Of a stretch of 15,086 bases of DNA, positions 7,664 to 14,531 are shown one piece after another. This stretch comes from Alphaproteobacteria bacterium (GTDB taxonomy: Bacteria; Pseudomonadota; Alphaproteobacteria; MED-G09). Numbering within the stretch: position 1 is the stretch's first letter; each line of letters opens with the position of its first letter. Location of the stretch: assembly GCA_018658685.1 (NCBI GenBank), contig JABHUT010000081.1:1-15086 (forward strand), given 5' to 3'. The notes beneath the pieces were generated by a model. It worked only from the letters and a program-made list of their open reading frames with translations. It ran no database searches and was not told where the DNA came from. The position numbers and the translations under genes are program-made.

Positions 7664-8444
7664 AATTTGCATCTCTTTTTTCAAGGAATGCCGCTACACC
7701 TTCTTTGAAGTCACCTGATTGGCCTGCAGCAAATTGAAGCTCTCTTTCTAGATTGATTTGCTCTTCATAAGAATTATCAAAACTATCCCAAAAAGCTTTT
7801 CTTATTAAACCTAATGACATTGGCCCATGTGATAATTCTTTAGCTAATTTTAAGGTTTCATTATGAAGTTCATCATCTTCATAAAGTCTGTTTATTAGTC
7901 CCCATTCCAATGCCTTTTCTGCAGTTAATCTCTCTCCAAGAATAGCAAGCTCTTTAGCCCTGGCCATTCCAACTAGCCTAGGAAGAAGCCAAGTTGAACC
8001 TCCGTCAGGTACAAGACCTATTCTTCTGAATGCTTGTAAAAAGAAAGCAGATTTTCCAGCAAGTATCATGTCTCCCATTAGCGCTAATGACATCCCAACA
8101 CCTGCAGCAGGACCATTAACTGAAGTAATTATAGGTATCTTTAAATTTTTAATTCTTCTTAGGATAGGGTGATAAGATGTTTCTAAGCGGTGCCCTGCAT
8201 CTTGCCTGCCAGTATTAGATCTATCAGATCCACCAGATAGATTAGCCCCAGCACAGAAACCTCTTCCTTCTCCAGTTATAACAAGACATTTAATATTTGA
8301 TTTAGGGTCTTCGACTTCATTCAAACAAGACCACAGGCCATCTAACATTTCATCTGATACTGCATTCATTGCATTAGGATCATTAAATCTCATGATCCCG
8401 GTGGTCTCTATTATTTCCAATGTAACCTTATTAAATTCTTGCAT
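7650..8444 (-). CDS. Enoyl-CoA hydratase/isomerase family protein, PaaG-like
   Basis: A 264-residue crotonase-fold acyl-CoA enzyme. The ATG at 8444 is preferred: GGAG lies 6 bases upstream, whereas an in-frame TTG at 8456 would leave that GGAG inside the coding region. The CoA/oxyanion-hole segments are GFCAGANLSGG (62-72) and NGPAAGVGMSLAL (from about 110). The segment FRRIGLVPDGGSTWLLPRLV, with Asp147, resembles PaaG-type 1,2-epoxyphenylacetyl-CoA isomerases, which have Asp in this loop, more than classical hydratases with Glu. Function could be double-bond or ring isomerization, or general enoyl-CoA hydration. No other phenylacetate gene is nearby, so the substrate is undetermined. It lies 68 bp after parE in the same direction and could be co-transcribed with it. 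Confidence 0.88.
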   Translation of the reverse strand: MQEFNKVTLEIIETTGIMRFNDPNAMNAVSDEMLDGLWSCLNEVEDPKSNIKCLVITGEGRGFCAGANLSGGSDRSNTGRQDAGHRLETSYHPILRRIKNLKIPIITSVNGPAAGVGMSLALMGDMILAGKSAFFLQAFRRIGLVPDGGSTWLLPRLVGMARAKELAILGERLTAEKALEWGLINRLYEDDELHNETLKLAKELSHGPMSLGLIRKAFWDSFDNSYEEQINLERELQFAAGQSGDFKEGVAAFLEKRDANFTGK

Positions 8445-8512
8445 CTTATTCTCCAAATATTTTTAGATTTTAGATATAATGATTTATTTTTTACAAAACA
8501 CAAATATAAAAT

Positions 8513-10453
8513 TTATAAATTAAACTCTTTATACAGGTTAGCCTTTTCTCTGATAAATTCAAATCTTAGCTCTGGTTTATTTCCCATTAGATCAGTAATT
8601 GTTTTTTGTGTAATTTCTTTTTCGTTCTCGGGAATAACGACCCTTAATAAAGTTCTATTTCCTGGAAGCATAGTTGTTTCTTTTAATTGAGCAGGCATCA
8701 TCTCACCAAGACCTTTAAATCTATTTATCTCAATTTTATTTGATCTATTAAAGTTCTTATCAATTATAGCTTCTCTATGTTCATCATCTCTAGCATAAAA
8801 AGTTTTTCCTTTTTGAGTTAATTTATACAGAGGAGGAACTGCAATAAATAGTTTTCCTTCGTAGATAATAGATGGGATCTCTTCATGAAAAAATGTTATT
8901 AGTAAAGAAGCTATATGTGCTCCATCAACGTCTGCATCAGTCATTATAATTATTTTATCATACCTAAGATCATTTTCTTGATATGACTCCCTTAACCCAC
9001 ACCCAAGAGCTAAAATTAAATCAGCTATTTGTTGATTTTCTCTTATCTTTGTTTGATTTGAATTTGCTACATTTAATATCTTTCCTCTTAAAGGTAAAAT
9101 TGCTTGGAACTTTCTATCACGAGCTTGTTTTGCTGATCCACCAGCACTATCCCCTTCAACAATAAATAGCTCTGTACCATCCCTGCTTGTTTGAGAACAA
9201 TCAGAGAGTTTTCCTGGTAATCTTATTTTTCTGATGGCGGTCTTTCTTGAGGTTTCTTTTTCTTGACGCCTTTTTAACCTCTCTTCTGTGAAGCTAATAA
9301 TCCATTGCAACAAACGTTCAGATTGTTGAGGTGAGTTAGAAAGCCAATTTTCAAACCTATCTTTCACAGCATTCTCGACAAATTTTTGAGCCGATGTATT
9401 TGATAGTTTATCTTTAGTTTGGCCTTGAAATTTTGGATCAGGTATAAAAAGAGAAATTACAGCAACCATTGATTTCGATACATCATCAGAATTAATAGCT
9501 AATCCTTTCTTGTTTCCTATTCTCTCTGAGTGTGATCTTAAGGCCTTAAGTAAACCATTCTTAAGGCCTAGTTCGTGGGTTCCTCCATCTGGTGTAGGCA
9601 CAGTATTGCAGTATGAGTTCAAAAATCCATCAGAATTCATTGACCAATTTACAGCCCATTCAATAGAATTATTTTTGCTATCTTTTTCTTTTTTTCCAGA
9701 AAAAGATTCTTGGGCAATAAAGGTAGAGTCTTTTACTTCATTAACAAGAAAATCTTCTAGACCTTTTGAAAAATTAAAGATCTCAGATTTAGGAATATTA
9801 ATTTCTTCTGCGATTATTTGATTACAAGACCATCTAATCTCAATTCCTGCAAAAAGATATGCTTTTGATTTACAGAAATTATAGAGTTTTTCTATATTAA
9901 ACTTTAAGTTTTTATCAAAAATTTCCTCATCAGGCTTAAAGGTGATCTTTGTACCTTTTTTATTAGTTTTTTGATCTAGTTTTTGAATATTGTTATCAGG
10001 TATACCTTTTGAATATCTTTGTGTATAAATATTTTTATCTCTATAAACTTCAACCTCAAGACTCTCCGATAAAGCATTTACTACACTTATTCCAACTCCA
10101 TGTAACCCGCCTGATGTTTGGTATATTTTATTGTTAAATTTACCTCCGGCATGAAGCGTTGTTAATATAACTTCTAAGGCTGACTTCTTAGGGTATTTGG
10201 GATGTTTATCAATTGGAATCCCTCTACCATTATCAGAAACAGTTACTTTATTATTTAAGTCTATATTAACTTCAATAAAGGTTGCAAAACCAGCGACTGC
10301 CTCATCCATTGAGTTATCTATCACTTCCGCAAATAAGTGATGCATTCCATTACGATCTGTTCCCCCAATGTACATACCAGGTCGTTTTCTGACTGGCTCT
10401 AAGCCCTCAAGAACTTCAATATCAGAGGCGTTATATGTTTTGTTTGATAGCAC
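8513..10453 (-). CDS. parE: DNA topoisomerase IV subunit B (GTG start)
   Basis: A 646-residue ATPase subunit of topoisomerase IV, which decatenates daughter chromosomes with ParC. The GHKL ATPase domain has Glu43 and Asn47 in FAEVIDNSMDEA, DNGRGIP at 74-80, and the ATP lid GGLHGVGISVVNALS (115-129). The transducer-domain QTK lysine is Lys347. The TOPRIM metal residues are Glu433 in IVEGDSAGGS and Asp506/Asp508 in MTDADVDGAH. The C-terminal RFKGLGEM motif is at 578-585. Length and the absence of the roughly 170-residue insert of proteobacterial GyrB favour ParE. RKRPGMYIGGTD and HIASLLITFF resemble alphaproteobacterial ParE. The start codon is GTG with AGG about 7 bases upstream. parC is not in the window. 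Confidence 0.94.
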   Translation of the reverse strand: MLSNKTYNASDIEVLEGLEPVRKRPGMYIGGTDRNGMHHLFAEVIDNSMDEAVAGFATFIEVNIDLNNKVTVSDNGRGIPIDKHPKYPKKSALEVILTTLHAGGKFNNKIYQTSGGLHGVGISVVNALSESLEVEVYRDKNIYTQRYSKGIPDNNIQKLDQKTNKKGTKITFKPDEEIFDKNLKFNIEKLYNFCKSKAYLFAGIEIRWSCNQIIAEEINIPKSEIFNFSKGLEDFLVNEVKDSTFIAQESFSGKKEKDSKNNSIEWAVNWSMNSDGFLNSYCNTVPTPDGGTHELGLKNGLLKALRSHSERIGNKKGLAINSDDVSKSMVAVISLFIPDPKFQGQTKDKLSNTSAQKFVENAVKDRFENWLSNSPQQSERLLQWIISFTEERLKRRQEKETSRKTAIRKIRLPGKLSDCSQTSRDGTELFIVEGDSAGGSAKQARDRKFQAILPLRGKILNVANSNQTKIRENQQIADLILALGCGLRESYQENDLRYDKIIIMTDADVDGAHIASLLITFFHEEIPSIIYEGKLFIAVPPLYKLTQKGKTFYARDDEHREAIIDKNFNRSNKIEINRFKGLGEMMPAQLKETTMLPGNRTLLRVVIPENEKEITQKTITDLMGNKPELRFEFIREKANLYKEFNL

Positions 10454-10519
10454 TTTTGAACCTAAATAAAGTAATGAAACTATATGCGTTAAAAATATTT
10501 AAAATTTTAAAAATTGAAG

Positions 10520-10534
10520 CGTATACGATTCGTA
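10520..10534. repeat. Overlapping short palindromes upstream of parE
   Basis: CGTATACG (10520-10527) is a perfect 8-bp palindrome. It overlaps TACGATTCGTA (10524-10534), a perfect inverted repeat with 5-bp arms and a single central base. They stand out as CpG-containing sequence in a very AT-rich gap, about 70 bp upstream of the parE GTG and just downstream of the glutamine synthetase terminator. A protein-binding site for parE control is possible but unproven. Confidence 0.35.
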
Positions 10535-10548
10535 ATATTTAGTTAAAA

Positions 10549-10573
10549 AAATAGCCCTTAAAAAGGGCTATTT
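10549..10573 (-). terminator. Rho-independent terminator of the glutamine synthetase gene
   Basis: A perfect 11-bp stem (10549-10559 pairing with 10563-10573) contains a GC-rich core (AGCCC/GGGCT) and a 3-base loop. Read on the minus strand it is followed by seven T residues (complement of 10544-10550). It lies about 28 bp beyond the glutamine synthetase stop and ahead of the parE leader, so it ends that transcript and insulates parE from it. Confidence 0.9.
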
Positions 10574-10600
10574 AATTATAAATTTTATTATTTATTATTT

Positions 10601-11575
10601 TTATTTTGTTAGAGTACCAACAATATGATTGATAATTTTATATGGATCAGCATTTGATGCAGGTCTTCTATCTTCCAAATAACCATTCCAATTATGTTCT
10701 ACTGTATAGATTGGTATACGAATACTAGCACCACGATCACTAACTCCGTAGGAGAAATCGGTAATTTTTTGTGTTTCATGAAGGCCGGTTAATCTTTGGT
10801 CGTTATCAGAGCCATAGTTAGCTATTGCATCCTGATGAACCTCTCCTAGCTTATCACACATTGTAGAATACAATTCTTCAGTACCATTCTCTCTCATTTC
10901 TTTATTAGAAAAATTAGTATGCATTCCTGAGCCATTCCAATCGCCAGATTGGGGTTTAGGATGGATATTTACAGATACATCAAAGTCTTCTGCGACCTTA
11001 TGAAGAAGGTATCTGCTCATCCAAAGATCATCACCCGCCTTAATACCTTTTCCAAGACATTGATATTCCCACTGTCCAAGAGCAACTTCAGCATTTGTAC
11101 CGGTAAGTTCAATACCTGCTTCTAAGCAAGCTTCGAGATGTGCTTCTGAGATATCTCTGCCCTTCACATTGGCTGCACCAACGCCACAATAGTATTCACC
11201 TTGTGGCTTTTCAGGAATTCCATCTTCCCAACCCAAGATTGTTCCATCGGGATTCGTAAGAAAATATTCCTGCTCAAAGCCAAACCACCACTCATCGGAT
11301 GCAACTTCAGCAGCAGCAGCCCTTGTATTTGTTGGATGAGTTTCATGTTCTCCTGTCTGAACTTGGCACATTACTAATTTATCACCATAAAGAGGATTGG
11401 TATATTCTGTAACTGGTAAAAGTAAGCAATCAGAGCTGCCTCCCTCTGCCTGTTGGGTAGAGGAACCATCAAACGACCAATCTGGAGGTGTTGTTTCTCT
11501 TGTTACCTTTACTTTACTTCTTAAAAATGGTTCCGGTTTATACCCATCTAACCATACGTATTCGTACTTTATCAT
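10601..11575 (-). CDS. Glutamine synthetase, type II (eukaryotic-like GSII)
   Basis: A 324-residue enzyme that makes glutamine from glutamate, ammonia and ATP in the cytosol. The short length and motifs are those of GSII, not the roughly 470-residue GSI. The beta-grasp N-terminal domain has WSFDGSSTQQAEGGSSDC (33-50). The catalytic domain has FGFEQEYF (98-105; metal-ligand Glu101 and Glu103), NAEVALGQWE (161-170; Glu163 and Glu170), GDWNGSGMHTNFS (211-223; His219), NDQRLTGLHE (258-267), DRGASIRIP (280-288) and YLEDRRP (299-305; Glu301). GSII is not controlled by GSI-type adenylylation. The ATG has a strong AAGGAG site about 8 bases upstream. It lies downstream of the PII gene on the same strand and ends at a strong terminator. 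It corresponds to rhizobial glnII by family; exact orthology is not proven. Confidence 0.95.
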   Translation of the reverse strand: MIKYEYVWLDGYKPEPFLRSKVKVTRETTPPDWSFDGSSTQQAEGGSSDCLLLPVTEYTNPLYGDKLVMCQVQTGEHETHPTNTRAAAAEVASDEWWFGFEQEYFLTNPDGTILGWEDGIPEKPQGEYYCGVGAANVKGRDISEAHLEACLEAGIELTGTNAEVALGQWEYQCLGKGIKAGDDLWMSRYLLHKVAEDFDVSVNIHPKPQSGDWNGSGMHTNFSNKEMRENGTEELYSTMCDKLGEVHQDAIANYGSDNDQRLTGLHETQKITDFSYGVSDRGASIRIPIYTVEHNWNGYLEDRRPASNADPYKIINHIVGTLTK

Positions 11576-11664
11576 TAAGTCTTCTCCTTATTTAATTAAA
11601 AAAGCTATATTTTTATGCCTTAACAGTGGAATATCATTTTGATAAAAGACCATTATTAAAAAAA

Positions 11665-11692
11665 ATACTAGCCCCTAAATAACTATAAACAA
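11665..11692 (-). promoter_or_regulatory. Weak candidate promoter upstream of glutamine synthetase
   Basis: On the minus strand, TTGTTT (complement of 11687-11692) and TAGTAT (complement of 11665-11670) are separated by 16 bp. Both boxes match the sigma-70 consensus only partly. It would give a leader of about 80 nt before the glutamine synthetase ATG. No sigma-54 GG-N10-GC pattern was found in this 198-bp gap, so the gene may have this promoter, read through from the PII gene, or both. Confidence 0.3.
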
Positions 11693-11708
11693 ATATTTTT
11701 AATAGAAG

Positions 11709-11741
11709 TTACACATACTACACACGAGTATTTTACACATA
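11709..11741. repeat. 9-bp direct repeats upstream of glutamine synthetase
   Basis: TTACACATA occurs at 11709-11717 and exactly again at 11733-11741, a 24-bp period. A degenerate copy (CTACACACG, 11718-11726) lies between. On the minus strand these read as TGTGTA-type boxes located just upstream of the candidate promoter, the usual place for an activator site. The repeats are seen directly; the regulatory role is inferred. Confidence 0.4.
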
Positions 11742-11773
11742 ATTTTATTTAGATTTTGATAGGTATTTATTTT

Positions 11774-12130
<357 letters not shown>

Positions 12131-12154
12131 TTAATGAAATATTAATAATTATAA

Positions 12155-12170
12155 AGCAATAAATATGCCA
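12155..12170 (-). promoter_or_regulatory. Sigma-54 (RpoN) promoter of the PII gene
   Basis: The minus strand reads TGGCAT-ATTTA-TTGCT, a full match to the sigma-54 consensus TGGCAY-R-N4-TTGCW. The invariant GG (12169-12168) and GC (12157-12156) are separated by exactly 10 bp. Transcription would start near 12144, giving a roughly 32-nt leader that contains the PII ribosome binding site. Sigma-54 promoters at PII genes are activated by NtrC in other proteobacteria. No clear NtrC palindrome was found upstream. A TATAAT-like element (12153-12148, minus) follows at once and might serve sigma-70 instead. Confidence 0.7.
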
Positions 12171-12205
12171 TTTATTATAATTGATTAATTTAACTTCAAA
12201 TAATT

Positions 12206-12265
12206 AATTTTACTTTTTTCTCCATAAATATAATTTACCAATATACAATATAGTAAAGTAAAATT
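12206..12265. repeat. 11-bp perfect inverted repeat flanking a promoter
   Basis: AATTTTACTTT (12206-12216) and its exact reverse complement AAAGTAAAATT (12255-12265) are separated by 38 bp. They bracket a perfect -10 hexamer, TATAAT at 12229-12234, upstream of the thiolase-like gene. The arm centres are about 49 bp apart. Since only the right arm would be transcribed, DNA binding is more likely than an RNA hairpin. Confidence 0.45.
12208..12234 (+). promoter_or_regulatory. Candidate promoter of the thiolase-like gene
   Basis: A consensus -10 box TATAAT lies at 12229-12234, about 48 bp before the ATG. The best upstream element is TTTTAC at 12208-12213, with a short 15-bp spacer and poor -35 match. 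Such boxes are easy to find in AT-rich DNA, but this is the only gap available for the promoter. Confidence 0.35.
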
Positions 12266-12281
12266 TTTATAAGGAATTATT

Positions 12282-13814
12282 ATGATAAATCCAAGAACAC
12301 CTGTTTTGGTTGGTTCAGGCCAAATTACTCAAAAAATTGATAATTTATCCGAAGCAAAAGATCCAATTGACCTAATGAGAGATTCATCAGTTTTAGCAAT
12401 TAATGATACAACTGTATCCGATTTAAGTAATCATATTGATAGCGTTGTAACAATAAGATTCATTTTTGATTCGGGTGCGGGCGCTAGACCGCCTTTTAGT
12501 ATCTTCAAGAATCCGCCTAAATCGTTAGCCGATCGTCTTGGTATAAAGAATGCTAAAACTTTTTATGGACCAACAGGAGGAAATACCCCTCAATATCTTA
12601 TAAATATTATGGCTGAAAAAATAAGCCAAGGTGAAAGCGATGTTGTTTTATTATCAGGGTCAGAATGTTTTTCTTCAATGCGAAAAGCTTCTAAACAAGG
12701 AATAAAAACTGGATGGGGGGAGGACTCTGGTGGACAAAGAATTGATTTAGGATTTGAAAAACCTGGGGGTACCGATAATGAAATGAAGCATGGTATTGCT
12801 ATGCCTGTTAATGTTTATCCGTTATTCGAGACTGCAATTAGAGGCAGAATGGGTCACTCAATAGAAAAACACCAAAAATATTTAGGAGAATTGTTTTCTC
12901 CGTTTACAAAAATAGCAAAAGAACATCCTAATGCATGGTTCCCGATTGAAAGATCTGCAAATGAAATTTCTACTGTAACTGAGGCAAATAGATATATTGG
13001 TTACCCTTATACAAAATATATGAATGCAATTATGGAGGTTGATCAGGCTTCGTCATTAATCATGATGAGTGAAGAAAAGGCTAATCATTTTTCAATACCT
13101 AATGAAAAAAGAATTTATCTTCACGGATGTGGCGATATCAATGAAGTCTGGAATGTTACAGAAAGACCGGAACTGCATAAATCTAAGGCTATTCGACTTA
13201 TGGGCGAAAAGGCCTTTGAGATGTCAGGATGGGATATCGATCAAATTGATTTTTTAGATTTGTATTCATGTTTTCCCAGTATGGTTGAGCTGGGGAGGGA
13301 GGCTCTTGATATAGGAAGGAATGACTCAAGAGACCTTACTGTCACAGGAGGGCTTCCATACTTCGGCGGTGCTGGCAATAACTATGTTACGCATTCTATT
13401 GCTACTCTAATGGACAAATTAAGAGAAAAACCTGGATCAAAAGGACTTTGCACATCTAACGGTTGGTTTGCTACTAAGCATGGTATCGGCCTTTATTCCA
13501 ACGAACCATATGAAGGTGATTGGAAAAGAGAAGATCCAAAAAATTATCAGAATGATATAGACTTAATGACTAAACCAGAGGTTGATGAAAAACCATCAGG
13601 AGATGGAAAAATTGAGACATACACTGTTGCAAATGGAAGAAATGGACCTAATTTAGGGATAGTTATTGGCAGGCTTGATTCTACGAATGCTAGATTTATT
13701 GCTGTAACGAAAAAAGAAAGTGATTTGGAATATCTGATATCCCAGGAATGCTTAGGAAGAGATTGTAGCGTTAATCAGCTTGAAGGTGGTTATAGTATTG
13801 TTAATATTAAATAA
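12282..13814 (+). CDS. Thiolase-like protein (TLP1/SCP-x-like acetyl-CoA acetyltransferase family)
   Basis: A 510-residue thiolase-fold protein, usually annotated acetyl-CoA acetyltransferase. It starts with RTPVLVGSGQ, the thiolase N-terminus, and has GESDVVLLSGSECFSSM (117-133), matching the DV-x-x-GG-x-ESMS region. The stretch GPTGGNTPQ (96-104) occupies the place where thiolases carry the nucleophilic Cys (C-S-G), and no Cys is there. The second catalytic region reads GGLPYFGGAGNNYVTH (356-371), and CTSNGW (390-395) stands near the usual CxG position. DLYSCFP (326-332) matches the third loop. The extra C-terminal domain from about 430 resembles that of thiolase-like protein type 1. Classical thiolysis is therefore doubtful; it may be a CoA-ester-binding or divergent enzyme. 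The ribosome binding site is AAGGA, 7 bases upstream. Its stop overlaps the next ATG by 1 bp. Confidence 0.85.
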   Translation: MINPRTPVLVGSGQITQKIDNLSEAKDPIDLMRDSSVLAINDTTVSDLSNHIDSVVTIRFIFDSGAGARPPFSIFKNPPKSLADRLGIKNAKTFYGPTGGNTPQYLINIMAEKISQGESDVVLLSGSECFSSMRKASKQGIKTGWGEDSGGQRIDLGFEKPGGTDNEMKHGIAMPVNVYPLFETAIRGRMGHSIEKHQKYLGELFSPFTKIAKEHPNAWFPIERSANEISTVTEANRYIGYPYTKYMNAIMEVDQASSLIMMSEEKANHFSIPNEKRIYLHGCGDINEVWNVTERPELHKSKAIRLMGEKAFEMSGWDIDQIDFLDLYSCFPSMVELGREALDIGRNDSRDLTVTGGLPYFGGAGNNYVTHSIATLMDKLREKPGSKGLCTSNGWFATKHGIGLYSNEPYEGDWKREDPKNYQNDIDLMTKPEVDEKPSGDGKIETYTVANGRNGPNLGIVIGRLDSTNARFIAVTKKESDLEYLISQECLGRDCSVNQLEGGYSIVNIK

Positions 13815-14392
13815 TGATAAATATTTTTCTAATTCGACACGGAAAAGCTTCATCTGGATGGAATTCTTTGGACCCAGCTCTTGATAGCTTTGGAGAGCAA
13901 CAATCAAAAGAATTGATAAAAAAATTATTAAATTACGCTTTAGACTCTTACGATATATTTTCAAGTCCTTTGTTGAGATGTAAGCAGACTTCTTTACCTT
14001 TTAGTAGGTTTTCAAATAAAAAAATAAATATTGAAAGGAGGGTTTCCGAAATTCCATCGCCTATTTCTGATTTAAATAAAAGAGTTGTTTGGTTACAAAG
14101 AGTTTTACCCTTAAATTGGAGTGAGCTTATTAACGATAAGGATTCTCTTACATCTGGTTTAAATTACAATTTGTGGAGATCGGATATAATGGATTTTTTA
14201 TATTCATTAAAAAATGATTCATTTATTTTTACTCATTTTGTGGTGATTAATTCGATTATAAGTTTTTTAAATAAAAGTGAAAAAGTTGTTTTTTTTAATC
14301 CTGATAATACATCAGTTACCCACTTAACATTTGATGGAGAGTTTATGAAAATTATTTCATTAGGAGAACAATCTATTACTAAAGTTAATTAA
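13814..14392 (+). CDS. Histidine phosphatase superfamily (phosphoglycerate-mutase-like) protein
   Basis: A 192-residue cytosolic protein with the branch's RHG signature: LIRHG puts Arg8 and the phospho-accepting His9 at the N-terminus. SSPLLRCKQT provides the second Arg (Arg55). EIPSP provides the acidic residue (Glu79), and FTHFVVINSI the second catalytic His (His141, within FTH where VTHG or VSHG is usual). All core catalytic residues therefore appear present. Substrates in the family range from sugar phosphates to phosphoproteins and cannot be told here. The ATG overlaps the thiolase stop (TAATG) and has no good ribosome binding site, so translation is probably coupled. The association with a thiolase-like gene suggests acyl-CoA-related metabolism, but that is only inference. 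Confidence 0.87.
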   Translation: MINIFLIRHGKASSGWNSLDPALDSFGEQQSKELIKKLLNYALDSYDIFSSPLLRCKQTSLPFSRFSNKKINIERRVSEIPSPISDLNKRVVWLQRVLPLNWSELINDKDSLTSGLNYNLWRSDIMDFLYSLKNDSFIFTHFVVINSIISFLNKSEKVVFFNPDNTSVTHLTFDGEFMKIISLGEQSITKVN

Positions 14393-14410
14393 AAGCCAAA
14401 ATAGCTTTTT
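14391..14410. terminator. Weak hairpin after the phosphatase gene
   Basis: AAAAGC (14391-14396) and GCTTTT (14404-14409) form a 6-bp stem with a 7-base loop, ending in five Ts on the plus strand. On the minus strand it follows a small membrane-like frame and also ends in Ts. The stem is short and AU-rich, so termination would be weak in either direction. Confidence 0.35.
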
Positions 14411-14510
14411 AGTTACATACGCAGACAAATGGTTCCATAAAAATTGAAGAAATACCTAGACCTATTATGATAGCTAATGATATGCCAAGAATAATAGAAA
14501 CTTTTTTTAC
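14409..14510 (-). pseudogene. Short membrane-protein-like frame without start codon
   Basis: A 33-codon minus-strand frame reads VKKVSIILGISLAIIIGLGI, continues SSIFMEPFVCVCN, and ends at TAA (14411-14409). It has two lysines followed by about 20 strongly hydrophobic residues, then an aromatic/Cys tail, the shape of a single-pass small membrane protein. The frame is closed on its upstream side by TAG at 14513-14511 and has no ATG, GTG or TTG before the hydrophobic segment. A run of seven A residues (complement of 14502-14508) follows the first codon, so an indel could have removed the start. It fills the only real gap between two plus-strand genes. It may be a decayed gene, a mis-sequenced gene, or chance. 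Confidence 0.3.
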
Positions 14511-14531
14511 CTAGTCTTCTTGGAGATATTT

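Noticed and set aside
8445..8512. Separate promoter for the crotonase gene in the gap after parE
   Set aside because: TATATC-like sequence occurs on the minus strand, but no acceptable -35 box was seen; read-through from parE is equally likely.
9510..9821. 103-codon plus-strand frame within parE
   Set aside because: It is fully antisense to well-conserved parE coding sequence and has no recognizable domain.
11576..11773. Possible glutamine riboswitch or structured RNA ahead of glutamine synthetase
   Set aside because: I found none of the conserved glnA-motif segments and no strong GC-containing stems in the leader. A covariance-model scan would be the decisive test.
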